From Coffea arabica (Eukaryota; Streptophyta; Magnoliopsida; Gentianales; Rubiaceae), in the NCBI RefSeq assembly GCF_036785885.1, contig NC_092310.1, positions 1,364,001 to 1,428,000 of the forward strand: a DNA stretch of 64,000 bases. Direction: 5' to 3'. Position 1 is the first letter of the stretch. Each line of letters begins with the position of its first letter. Position numbers and translations under genes: made by a program. Below are positions 36,213-48,013 of the stretch, one piece after another. The notes beneath the pieces are model-generated. The model saw nothing but the letters and a program-made list of their open reading frames with translations. It ran no database searches and was not told the origin of the DNA.

Positions 36213-39200
36213 TTAATCAATTTCAAGCTCTTGAATATTAGAGATCTTGGGCCACTCGGAGCCGCTTTGAGGAGTGCATGTTTCGGTTAATAGAGGACAA
36301 TTACCAATTTCCAGACGTCTTAATTTGAGGCGTTCCATGGCAGCCATGGAGGGTAAATATTCAAGCTTTTCGCAACCGAATAGGATTAGCTCATCAAGAG
36401 ACGCAAGGTTCCCAAGCCAATCTGGTAAAGCTTCGATTGCTCCGAAGTCACGTAGAGATAGTGATGTGATGGTAGTCAAGTCTTGAAGCTGATGTGGCAG
36501 AGATTTCATGTCAGGCATTCCACGTAAAGACATGTGTCGGAGTGTTGATGAAGATGCTAATCCAGCCCAATCAAATTCGATTACAGAGTAATCCGAGAAG
36601 GGGCCAATCTCCACATTCCTTAAGCTGGTAAGATAGCCAAATCCACTAGGCATCTCAGCAATCAAGTTGGGACACCACCATAACGAGAAGCTCTCGAGAG
36701 AAGGGGTTCGTCGCAAATCAAGGGGAAAGATAGACGTACACGACTCGAACATCTCCACTGGTAATCTTGTGAATGATTCGCACATATCGACAGTAAATTC
36801 CTCAAGAGACTTAAGGAGGCTTTTCTGTCCAAATGAATTTTTAGGATTTGGATATCCAAATGAATCAATTCTCGGGCAACCCTGTATCTCCAAGTGCTCT
36901 AAAGCTTGAAATTGATAAAGATCTTCTGGCAACTCATTCCTCTTAATGTTGTTATATTATTGACAAACCTCAATTCTACACTCTGAAGAGTTGGAAAAAG
37001 ACAGAGTCGCTCAAGCGTGTAAGTGAATAGACTGTTACAGCCATCAATACTCAAGCTGCTCTCTGGTCGTCTCACTAATTTCAGAGACTCGATGCGGTGA
37101 TAACTACCACCACTTAATTTAAGGGACGAGAGATTGGCTATATTGCTCAAAACCTTTTCTGCCAGCGAAACATGGCAATTCTTTTTTATTTTCAATACAT
37201 CAAGACTTGGGAAACGACTTGGAGTTGGAATGGTGGTCAGCTGGGGGCAATTACTAATAGACAACTTTTCAAGCACGGGAAACACATCCATCACATGTAC
37301 TTCACCTGCGGTTGACATCATCTCGGGTGCGTCCTTCCACTCTTCCAAATTTTTCATGCTTTCAAGAGAGAGTTTTTTAAGGGCTGGAAAGAATGTTTGT
37401 CTGCTAATAGTGCTTGAACCTCCTGATCCGCCGTCCTCCTCAGCACTTGTACTGTAGAATGAAAGCCCAATGCTTCTTATGTTTTCCAGTCCAGTCAGAT
37501 ATAGATGTTGGAGGGATGACAGCTGTCCTAGGGTGGGGAGTTCTCTGCATCTTGTGCAATTCGCCACACGCAACTCCACCAGTGATGTCAAATTCATGAA
37601 CCATTGTGGAAACTGATCACCCATGAACTTCAAAATTTGTAACTCTTTTAAATTTGGGTGAGGTTGGAGGCCTTCCAACACATCTTCATCACAATTAACA
37701 CTTCCCCGATACCTATTGCACCACTCATATACCAACCGATGCAGATTTGGCTTTTTAGATAGGTTTGCTAGTTCAGCATCATCTTTGCCATTTACTAATT
37801 CAAGATTTCTGATCTCCAAGGAGCCTTTAAGATCTTGCAAGGTTCCAAGCTCTTGGATACCACGACCTTCCTCTTGACGACCAATGTTAAAGAACTCTAA
37901 CTTTTGAAGACAAGTCCATCGTCCAATCCCGGATGGCATTTGGATTTCTCGTCTTGTATAATTATTATTATTATAGTGAAGATGTCTCATGCTAATCAAA
38001 TTGCTCATCTCCTTTGGAAAACCTTCTTCAAGCATGCCAATTCTCAGTGTTTGCAAACAGTAAAGTTTGCAAAGAGATTCTGGCAAAGTTCTAATCCAAG
38101 AACCTGAAATGTCAAGTAAGTGTAAATGGATTAGTTTGCCAACGGAGGTCGGCAACTCTTTGACATCTGCTCCAAACAATTTTAGGACATGCAAATATTT
38201 GAACTTTGATAACATATCATCAGCTATGCCACCCTCCAGAAATAATGTGCGAAGTGATGATTTTTCACTGATGGTTTCCACCATTCTTTCGGATGAGTAT
38301 ACTGCAAGGTAACGGTCCTGATTGCTGCTGTTACGATTCAAAATTGATTTTGCAAAATCATGCACAAGATCATGCATTTTATACCATGTTCCCCTCCAAT
38401 CTCTTACTTCTTCCAATAAGGAAGTTTGCAGCAAAATTCTCAAATACTCATATCCTATTTTCTCCATCATTCTTTCATTTTGGGAATCCGGTCGAAGAAA
38501 GCCTTCAGCCATCCAAAGCTCAACTAGTCGATCTTGTTCCAATTCAGTATCTTGATGAAAAATTGAGCAATATGCAAAACATTTCTTAACCGGTGCAGGT
38601 GACAGATGATCAAAACTCACCTTAACTATTTGCTCAATCCCACCCTGATCTCCATTCAAGAGACTCTCCTCCAAAATAGATAGCCAGTCCTCTTTTCTCT
38701 TTTTAGATAACAAACCTCCGATTAACTTTGCTGCCAGAGGAAGACCGTCACATCTTCTTAAAACTTGGCGCCTCATGTCTTCCAATTCTTTTGGTACTTC
38801 TTCCCCTAAAGTTGCCCATTTTTTAATGATAGACCAGCAATCATCATTGCAGAGCTTTCCTAGCTCATGGCGAGTAAAATTGATCTGCGGATGTCTAGAC
38901 AGAATAATTGCCACTTCTTGCAGACGAGTGGTAACAAGACACCAGCTCCCTTTCTTCGCATTGAGTCCCGCCAATGTGCTGAAAAAGTCATTCAACAATA
39001 CTTCTTGATCATTCCACAAATCATCAAGAACAAGGAAATATTTTTTTTCCTTGAGTTCATCTTGAATTTTTTGAACTATTACCTCCCTACGATCCCCTTC
39101 AACCTTTCCTTCTATCAACGATTCTAGAATCATTTTGAAGACCTCCTCGATTCTATCTACTTTTTCAGCCACACAAACCCAAATTTTTTTTGTCAAAATG

Positions 39201-40832
39201 CTTATGAATCTGTGATTTGTTGTAAACGGCTTTAGCTAGAGTTGTTTTTCCTAAACCACCCATGCCAGTTATGGGAATAACTGAAATAACACTTTCAGTT
39301 TCGGTCAACAACTTCTTAACGATTTCTGATTCATCCTCGTCTCTTCCTAGGACATCTCTTCGAACAATAGTAGAGGAGAAATTTCTAAGTTTGTGATGAA
39401 TTTTAAAAAAATTCTACAAAAGGGGTGATTGTGGCGAGGAATTCTGTCGGGGGGTCTTCGCATTCGTGAAATGCGAGCTCAGGAGAGCTCGCATTTCACG
39501 AATGCGAGCTCTGTTGAGAGCTCGCATTCCTGGAATGCGAGCTCTCATTTGCTCGCATTACAGAGATGCAAATTTTTTTGCTTTTTTTTTTTGGAGGCAG
39601 AGATTTATATTTTTGTATTAAAACAAAAAAGGATTTTGACAATCAGTGATTCCGGAAATGGGCTGTACCATCCTGTCAGTAGGTTCCTTGTTTCTTATGA
39701 CAAAATTCAAGCCTGAACTGGATGTCGGAGACGCCCAACGTATTAATAGTTCATTTCCTGTTGAGATGTTCCATGAAGCTTGCCACTCCTCAGGTGGTTC
39801 TTGAGGTGTTGCAGTGCCTACAACTTTCTCTGCACTAGATGACAATTGCATGTAAAATAAGCACGGAGGTTGAGAAGGAAACAGCATAACTGAAGAATCA
39901 AAACAGGTGGAAGCAGTGAGAAAGAGCTACATTAAAGCACATACCAGGGGCTTTGCCGATCGAACTAGAAACGTAGGACCAAGAACCTTCACGAATCTCT
40001 ATGATCCTGTCCTCCCATTTAACAGCTGAAGGTGTTTCGCCTCCTCTCCTCCAAAATCCTCCTCCCATCCTGGATCATTCTTAATCATTTGAAACTCAGC
40101 ATACTGAATAAAGCAGACACTAATCACTGAGCTCGCATTTCCGGAATGCGAGCTCGAATTGAGCTCGCATTCCCGGAATGCGAGCTCAGTGAGCTCGCAT
40201 TTTCAGAATGCGAGCTCAGTGAGTTCGCATTCTCAAAATGCGAAGACCCCCATTTACAGAAACTCCTCCAGGAAACGCCCTCGTTGTAGAATTCTTTTTT
40301 TTTTTCATCATAAACTAAGAATTCACCCAATAGTAGAGTCGGTCTGTCGGCTTGTTGTGGCTCCAGCAGCAACAGTAGCGAATGCTTCTTCAACTTGGTG
40401 CTTGTAGGCCAGTCCCAAACCTTCTGCATCCCGATGGATCCTTTGAAGGTTCGTGTTGATCTCCCTGATCATTGAACCCAACCTCCAACGAAAACCAATT
40501 TTATTAAAGAATGAAAAGAAGAACAGTACCTTCTTTTTCGTGAGTTGATTTTGATACTTCACCTTCCGACGAAGATTTTCATAGTTGAGCTCGTCCAGCA
40601 CATTGTCGGCTTTGAAAACCTCTTCTTCCAGCTGCTTGAGCCAATTTTGCACCACTGGGCTATGCTTGTCCTCGTCGGCACCAGCCAAGAAGCCTCGGAT
40701 CATTGCAGCAGATTTGTCGAGTCTCACCAGTTCCTCTGGGAATTCACGAGCCAGATTAACATGATCAGCGGCTAGGGAAACAACCGTCTGCAATGCAACC
40801 TGAATAGTAGCACTAACAGCAGCATCAGCCAT
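36213..40832 (-). pseudogene. NLR2: CC-NB-LRR pseudogene with transposon insertion
   Basis: Same RGA-type receptor as NLR1 and NLR3. It starts at MADAAVSATIQ (40832). The coiled-coil part is open to DSTI, where a 953-base Pack-MULE-like element (39375-40327) interrupts the linker before the NB-ARC domain. Beyond it, the P-loop region is put out of frame by one extra T near 39186-39193 (eight, against seven in NLR3). A long open part then runs from kinase-2 (YFLVLDDLW) through GLPL, CFAYCSIF, MHDLVHDFA and many LRRs. A 55-base deletion near 36933, between two CAACTC copies, shifts the frame again. A further 13-codon LRR deletion near 36728 is in frame. Three independent disabling changes make this a clear pseudogene. 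Confidence 0.93.
39375..40327. mobile_element. Pack-MULE-like element inside NLR2
   Basis: It is flanked by a 9-10-base direct repeat CAATAGTAGA (39365-39374 and 40328-40337), the duplication size of Mutator-like elements. The ends are inverted repeats of roughly 150 bases: GGAGAAATTTCTAAGTTTGT on the left and, reversed, GGTGAATTCTTAGTTTATGA on the right. Both arms continue with AATTCTACAA and then arrays of palindromes of the form GAGCTCGCATTCNNGAATGCGAGCTC. The centre (about 39618-40110), read on the minus strand, contains two exon-like pieces separated by an intron-like gap, with peptides such as NDPGWEEDFGGEA, WEDRIIEIREGSWSYVSSS and EEWQASWNISTGNELLIRWA. This looks like a captured host-gene fragment that I do not recognise. 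Confidence 0.88.
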
Positions 40833-41226
40833 TTTTTCTCACTTGGGATTGGAAGTAGGATGAAAGTGTTCTGCAATGGTGATGGGGGGATGCTTTCTGC
40901 GATGAGACAAGGAAGGAAGGGTTCAACTTCAGCAGCTATCAGAGGGAATGAAATTTGCAAGTCGACTTTCAAATTTGTCCGCCTTTGCAATATGCCGGGC
41001 TCCACTGCACGCTGTAAAGACACAGCTTTAGACTCTAAAAGACACAATGGACCACAGCGCCACTCTAAAGACACATAAAAGCTGTCCGTGATTTACGGAT
41101 CACAGCCTCTGTTATCAAAGGAAGTTGCAGACAATTGCATGTGTGAGCCAGCCTGCAACTTGACTCTTCGGTCACATTTCTTATTGGCTGAAACAGTAGG
41201 CTCTCTGATTCCTCCTATCACTAATA
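40833..41226. other. NLR2 upstream region
   Basis: Leader and promoter-side DNA, alignable with unit C (and less with A) until about 41220, where a Helitron end begins. It includes one copy of a palindromic motif, listed separately. Confidence 0.5.
41083..41104. promoter_or_regulatory. palindromic motif upstream of NLR2
   Basis: The core TCCGTGATTTACGGATCA is an imperfect inverted repeat about 250 bases upstream of the NLR2 start codon. An identical 22-base copy of the motif occurs twice upstream of NLR3. A regulatory role is inferred only from this recurrence. Confidence 0.35.
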
Positions 41227-41253
41227 CTAGGAGGCATGAACGCGCTTCGCGCG
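41227..41253 (-). mobile_element. Helitron 3' terminus
   Basis: On the minus strand: hairpin CGCGC-GAA-GCGCG, a short spacer, then CTAG|T. This matches the Helitron end rule and differs in sequence from the other two Helitrons in the window. The element body would extend to the right. I could not identify its 5' end before about 43.4 kb. Confidence 0.5.
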
Positions 41254-41692
41254 ATAGAAATATAAAATGGCCTGCCCAATTTTAAACTAATCAAAATAAT
41301 TTTAAACTAATCAAAATAATAATTTATATAGAAAAGTATATTTTTTACTATAGGTATTCTATAAGTCTGAAGTTTTGTTGATATTTCTTGGATGTTTGTC
41401 ACAAAGCCTCTGGTAAGTGGCAACTGGCAACGTAGTATATAATACAGGGTAAGGAAAGAAAGAGCACCCCACAAGTTTCTGTTGTTTATGATTATAATTA
41501 ACAGAACAACATTTATATCTCTGTAGTTTGTTTTCAAGGCATGACTCTTTAATAATTTTCCAAATTAAGAATTTTTATTTTTCTTTCAAAATTTTTTTTC
41601 TATGTCTATTACATCTAAACTATTAATTTGGTAATCAATTATTCTTATTTAGTAGTGAGAGGTAAACAATAACAGGCTTTAAAAAAATTATA

Positions 41693-42392
41693 GGGAAAAT
41701 GACCGGTTTCATCCCTTACATTTCACAAAATTATTCTTTTCGTCCCTCACTTTTAAAACGAAGCAATTTCATCCTTGACATTTAAAAACTGAAGTTATTA
41801 CATCCCTGAACCCAATTTTCAATGTGAATCAAACCATCTATCAACCTAATTACAAATTTTGGGGATATAATTGGTAGATCACTTGACTAACTCAACTTGA
41901 TATTCACGTGAAATTTAATAAAACCAAAAATAAAAAATAAAAAATTATAACATAACAAATAAGAATTAATCTTCCTACATTGTCATTGTATACATTGATG
42001 GGTTTATGTACCTGCCATATCATTCAATTTAAATTTAAACACCAAATTTTATATTTATGATATACATGTAGACTCACAAGCGTATATACTAACGCTACAT
42101 GAAAGATTTATCCCAAAAAAGAAATCCTATTATTCCAAGACAAAGAATGACCTTTTATGTTATACTTTTTATTTTTTTTGGTTCAATAAATGTCATGTGA
42201 ATATGATCTATCAATTCTATCTCCGAAATTTATTACTGGGTTATTGGATGGTTTGATTTAAATTGACAATTAGGTTCAGGGATGTAATAGGTTTAATTTT
42301 TAAATGTCAGGGACCAAATTGCTTCATTTTAAAAGTGAGGGACGAAAAGAATATTTTTGTGAAATGCAAGGGATGAAATAGGTCATTTTTCC
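41693..42392. mobile_element. 700-bp MULE-type MITE with ~120-bp inverted repeats
   Basis: The ends are GGGAAAATGACCGGTTTCAT and, reversed, GGAAAAATGACCTATTTCAT. The inverted similarity continues for about 120 bases on each side (both with TTTCGTCCCTCACTTTTAAA). A perfect 9-base duplication AAAATTATA flanks it (41684-41692 and 42393-42401). The middle is non-coding. Sequence of the same style (GAGGGACGAAA) recurs at about 45120-45410. Confidence 0.88.
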
Positions 42393-42401
42393 AAAATTAT
42401 A

Positions 42402-45110
42402 AATTAATTTTAATATTGTCATTCTATCAAATATTTATCTTTTTTTATCATACGTCTTTGTTAGCTTCCATTTTGATTTTGAGTGTCATTAATAGGTGGT
42501 ATAGAATTGCAGTATTTCTTAAGTCCTAACAACACTTCCTTTTAAAACTAAACCGTATTAACAAAAAACAGTAAAGATAAAAAAAATAGTATACTTAACA
42601 ACTCTCTTCAATTTCAAACAAAATATATATTAACTAAGTATTGGTATTTTTAGGCAATTTAACTTCAGTTTTATTACGGTTCTTTCTAATGAAAGAGAAT
42701 AAAATTATTACTAAACAGTAAAGACAAAATTCCAATTCCATGAAAACAAAAAGAGTTTTGATTCGATTTTTTCTAAATAATTCTAACTAATATAATGAAA
42801 AAATTATTACCAGACAAGAAACACAAAATTCCAATTCCATGTTAAAAAAAAACATTTTTTGATTCTATACAAATCGTAGGAAAAAAAATTGTAAATGACA
42901 AAGCTATTGTATTACAAACCAATTGTTTCTATCTTGAGTTTTACGAGCCTTTAATTCATAACTAAGTGTTATAATTCAAATGCTTTACAAATGGTTGAAA
43001 CAAAGCAAACAATAACTATTTAATAGTTATAATCAGTAATACCTAAAACATATTAATATACAACAAAAAAAATTATATACAATATTATAATTCATTAATA
43101 CATACAAGATCAAATGTCATCAGGTATAAGTAAATGCAATTACATACGATATAAATCAAAGTCTACCTAATCTAACCTTTTTTTAAAATTAAGAAACAAA
43201 ATTATCAATAAGAGACAAACAAATACAAAATATCATTTTTTTATTTTAATTAATATACATATTTAATATACGTAGACAGAGCAAAATTATAATGAAATGA
43301 ACAAATTTATCTCTCATTTGTATATAATTATTTAGAACTTGGCATAAACAAGTGATTGCAACCCAATAATTTAGGAATAATTAATTAATTTTGTTATCAA
43401 AGTGGATAGAGGGACCATTAAATTTTTTTTAAAAAAAGAAATTTGTTATATTGGAAATTCAGAACCAAAGACTGTAAAAATGTCGTAGTACTTCATGGAA
43501 TCTACAAAGACAACACATGCCTTGGCGGCACTACTAAACAAAGCAGAAGACGAATTCTGGGACCTCATGAATTGTCCTTTATTCCTTGTAACGAAGTAAT
43601 GGTAGTAAAAATAATCCTTTCATCATGGCTGTTGCTCTTATCTTCTCAGCGAATTTTCGTATTTGGAGTTTGGAGGCCAGAGAAGCTTGTACAATAATAA
43701 CTTAGCCAATAATGAATTCCTAGTCTGTACACACTGTATATAGTGAATGGATAGGTTCTGATGGTTTAGACAATCAAATAATCAGAAATAAGAAAGAAAA
43801 ACAGCTTAGATCCGTACTCTAATGGTCTCTAAAGCAGTTCACAAACAGATACAAATTTCTGGATCCAGTCCTCGCAGCTTAAAGCAAGCAAGGGATTTAC
43901 AAGCAGCTGACTACATCAATGATAAATGATTTATGAGCACAACATTTTTTAATACCTTCAGCAAGGTACTTTTCTGACATTTTCATGAAGCTAATAAGTC
44001 TAACTGGTCAATCAAAATACATCGTATAAGAAATTAAGATTCTACCTACTGCGCTGACTGTACAAATATACAGAGTGATATAAAGCCATCCAGCCTAAAT
44101 CTTCCACTCCTCTTCTGATCAAAACTCTACAAATTACAATTGAAAAGGAAAAAATTAGTCAGAGCACATAAAGCACAAGTAAACTCTAGGTAAAAATTAG
44201 TCAGAGCACATCAAGTGCAAGTTGGCTCCGAAACCTCAGATCATTAAAACACAAATCATGATAAGTGTTCAGAAACTGGAGATTTAGATAACAAGTCAAA
44301 TCAGTTGAGTGTCAAAGTGTGAGATCATTAAGACACAAATCGGTTGAGTGTCAAATCATTGAAACACACACTGTTCAGATCATTAAAAAACACAAATCAG
44401 TTGAGCATCAGAGTACTTCAAAGATAACAAGTTTGCTATATGCATATAAATCCTCACCGTTCTAAGAGAAACTGGATATTGTATATAAAATAGAAGGTAA
44501 CATACATGAAGTTTGCTCAATCTCCATCTTAATTAGCCTTTTTCTTTTTGGGAGGGGAGGGTGCAGTTCAGATCACCTCATGAGTAAATAAAAGAATATC
44601 ATCAGAACTCAAACATTTATCCAATTGTATTGTGAAACTTACACCTAACAATCATAGTAAACAGTACTATAACCTTGTAGACATCGTCTGGAACAAGATA
44701 TCCACGGCCCCTGCAGGTAAACAGATAAAATATCATGATTAGCCCTTGGGTCAGAGCATATAAGAGGAGGTACCTCAAACTGTGAAACTTAAACATTCCT
44801 TTTCTTATGATGACAGAAATTAGAGAAAGAAAAAAGAAATAAGTAATGAGCTTGTAGATATACATTGGGAAAATGTTACCTAATTCTGCAAATTAAAAGA
44901 AAACCAGATAAAAAAATATATTTAGAGAAAAATCTTACAAGCAGTAATTTGAACTTCGACTCGCCATCACAACAGTCATCTCCGCATTGTACACCTCGTT
45001 GTTGCTGAAAATTCAAATAGAGATATATTATATATTATTTGTACTGTTTAGATGAAATCAAATAGATATACACATGAATTTAAAAAAAAAAAAAACTATT
45101 CGTACACGTG
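42402..45110. other. intergenic, no clear gene
   Basis: Mostly AT-rich with short scattered open frames. On the minus strand two exon-like pieces occur near 44680-44715 (encoding GRGYLVPDDVYK after a CTGCAG acceptor) and 44945-45005 (NNEVYNAEMTVVMASRS). They are too short to name. Short direct repeats (AGTCAGAGCACAT...) lie around 44155-44220. Confidence 0.4.
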
Positions 45111-45116
45111 GTCAAT

Positions 45117-45408
45117 GAGAGATGAAAAAATTCATTTTATGAAATGTGAGGGACGAAACAATTTATTTTGTGAAATGTAAGGAACTATAGATGGATTATG
45201 TAAATTTGTTTTGACAATTTTGTCTCTAAAAAATGATCATATGCAAGGCAGGCATATGATGAATTCCGACTAAAAACTAGTTAGAAACCTAGATAAGGAC
45301 CAAATTTGACAAAAGTGAATTTGTAAGGGACATAAAAGTACACTTTTAAAAATAAGGGACGAAAAAAGTCATTTTACAAATTATGAGGGACGTTTTGAAC
45401 GATTTTTC
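45117..45408. repeat. GAGGGACGAAA-type MITE-like block at the unit C edge
   Basis: It contains several copies of AATGTGAGGGACGAAA / ATAAGGGACGAAAAAAGTCATTTTAC-like stretches resembling the ends of the 700-bp MULE-type MITE. It ends exactly where similarity between units B and C begins (45410). Termini and target duplication were not resolved. Confidence 0.4.
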
Positions 45409-45409
45409 T

Positions 45410-47100
45410 AAATTTATATTCATGTACTAACATTCATAAATTTTCTGATTGACTTCTTTTAGCTGACTGATTTCTCCTGATAGACTAAAATCTTTGGGCC
45501 AAACAAAAATATGAAAAGTACAACCGTTTTCAGAAAGAAATAGGTAATGAATGTCAATATCTTTTTAGTGTTGGCAAGTAATTTCCTTCTTCCTTCAATT
45601 CTTAAGAGTAATTTATCAACTTCCATTGAGTGGGCCTGCTGGAACATGCTCATCTAACCTAACAAGTGGATACTTTGTGGCAAAGTACCTCAATTAGGTG
45701 AAACCATGTTGAAGAACTTCATGAGAAACATTTATCATTGATCTCCCACCTTCATTAGTCTTCTAAAATGTTACATATTTGAAGGGGGTTTCTCAATAAT
45801 TATAAATTATTTTTAGGTTTGCTAGTCTTTCTTAGCTAAAACAAAACAGATAGAATGCTACAATAACAAAACCTGTTTATTGATCATTCAAACTGCAAAT
45901 TTTTGGATTGTGACTATTTATCTTAAAGTAGGCATGTCAAAATAATTAAGTTAGCTAAGAACCAAGATGGTACTTAGGGTTCGTTATTTTACTAAAACAA
46001 ATTCAACACTGAGCCTGGTACCTAGAATGACTAACTGTTAGCATAGTTGTACCATGAGTCTCTCTTGTTCTTGAGTGGAAAAGTATGACCTATTGTCCAA
46101 TTTACAAAGGCCTTGCAAGATCTGGCAGGAACCTTTGAACAAGGATGTAGAAATTCTTGCATCTACAATTGCAGCACCAAAACTTTGAACTTTTGCCATC
46201 CAAATGAATGATTGACACTGCAATCAGATGCTTCGTTTATGTCGTCCAAACGATCACCAATGCTGTCTACAATGTCTAACTTCTTTCCATCAAATCTTCC
46301 CACCTCTGGAACTAAAGTATCAGCACGTCTAGTTTTCTTCAAGCAAGTCTTGTATCTTGATAGCTCTCTAGTACTAGCTGCCATGCTCCCCTCTAATTCT
46401 TCTCCATCCACATTACTTTCTACAAGCCTGGCACAAGCCACTCTGTTTTCAGCATGCTACAAGGAGAAAAGGTTCAGTGTTTGATTTATTTTGTTAAACA
46501 CTTCTAGAAAATAGATTTAAAAAAAGACATTGAAATCGGCCAATAGACCTGCAATCAACATTTTTTACCTTCTGCATTCTGAGCAATATATGGCATTCTG
46601 GTGGGAAAAACCAAATAACTACCTTCCATCTTCAAAATCTGGCTGATAAGTGAAAATAACTTCTCCATCTTGCCATTCTCATAAGAACAACACGGGAACC
46701 TTGGTGCCTAAACAAATTCTGGCAAAAAAAAAATCACAATATTACACCGCAGTGCTACTTCAATTATGACACCAAATAGAAACATGACCCACAGAAAAGT
46801 TTGGTCTGGTAACTAGTGCAACAATTCATCACTCAAAATCCTAAAGAGTACAAATTAAGCTAAATTCCATTGGTTAAGCCACAAAGAACACATACTAGTG
46901 CAAATGCCACCCTACATTTAGGCACAATTACATGACTCAAACATACTTGCAAACTTGGACCAATTTTCTTGTACTTCTAGTAAGTTGGGTGGAGACATTT
47001 CCTCCTCATCTTTCTTCAAAAACGATTGGAAACCATAGCCTGATGTTGCAGTTGGAGAATATGAAAAGTGCAATAAGATGCTTTAGAGGTTCCCGGCTGA
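45410..47100 (-). other. unit C tract downstream of NLR3, distal part
   Basis: Collinear with 33879-35550 in unit B. The exon-like block at 46441-46163 is open on the minus strand from VACARLVES through ELSRYKTCLKKT to DIVDSIGDRLDDINEASDC. A 31-base stretch present in A and B (around 18175-18205) is missing here, so the block next to it has lost its frame. The innermost exon-like block is cut at about 47101 by an inserted segment. Confidence 0.45.
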
Positions 47101-47121
47101 CTAAAAAATGTAGATAAAATA

Positions 47122-48013
47122 TATACTCTCTCATACACACACAAAAATTTAGATTTCATATTCATTTTATCAAAATTATACAGTAATATTTAAAAATTAA
47201 TTCCATCTAAAGTTTAAAAAGATATTGGTATTAAATTTTATAATGCCAACCTTGAGGAGCATGATCTGATTAATAATTACAAAGTAACAAATACATAACA
47301 TTCCAGTGGTGTATCATGCTAGGCTTTGCTTAACATTGTACTGATACTAGAAGAGCAACACCTAATTCCAGGTCGGCTAAAGTCATATCTTGGTCCAGTG
47401 GATTGATAAAATACAATTAAACGAGACAGAATCAGTATACAAGTATATCTTTCTTTTCACTTTTTCTAGATATGAATACCCCTTCCTTGAGAAACAATAA
47501 ATTAATAAAGATATGAACAAAAAATAATGATAAAAAAAAAAGAATAAATAAATAAAACATATATTTCTCTGTTAATTAATTAAAACAGACATTTTACTTG
47601 CCGGTGCTGATAGAGATGACACTTGTTGAAGTTCCAGACTTTGCTGCATTGATAGAACTCGCAAAACGTCTGCATGCTAAGTACGACCCGCAGCGCCACA
47701 GTGGAAACCACGGCCAGACATTTCCATGAAGCATACAAGTCCTCCTCCTACCGTCTAACCGTCATGACCAAAAGTTTCTTGCTGTAGAAGTTGTTAACTT
47801 TGTCAATGGCAACCTCAATGTTGGAGTTCTGATCTGAGCCGGCGTAACATCTCTTTATACCATTGAATTGATCAGCAATTTCATCATCCATGAGAGCACC
47901 CTTGATCACCCCATTTTGCTTCAGCAGCTTCACGTCTTCTGCAGTGTCTACAATCCCATTCAAGGGTTGATTTACACATAGCAGCCTCGTAATATATTTT
48001 ATGAGAGAGTATA
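47122..48013. mobile_element. insertion bounded by 14-bp inverted repeats
   Basis: This segment is missing from units A and B. TATACTCTCTCATA (47122-47135) and its exact reverse complement TATGAGAGAGTATA (48000-48013) bound a stretch of about 890 bases that carries a DUF247 fragment. The repeats may be transposon ends, but no clean target duplication was seen, so the class is unknown. Confidence 0.4.
47640..47963 (-). pseudogene. DUF247 family C-terminal fragment
   Basis: The frame starts MNGIVDTAEDVKLLKQNGVI and continues DDEIADQFNGI, the pattern of the plant DUF247 family (TAEDVELL...G(I/V)I...DDE(E)VA..FN). After KVNNFYSKK it meets an in-frame stop at about 47748. In the same frame beyond the stop, SWKCLAVVSTVALRVVLSMQTF resembles the C-terminal membrane-associated tail of the family. 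Only the last part of a normal DUF247 protein is present. It is a relic without the N-terminal two thirds. Confidence 0.6.

Noticed and set aside
39430..39580. Repeated palindromes with spacers, superficially like a CRISPR array
   Set aside because: Plant DNA, units are themselves palindromes of 26-27 bases with spacers of only a few bases, and they sit in the inverted arms of a transposon.
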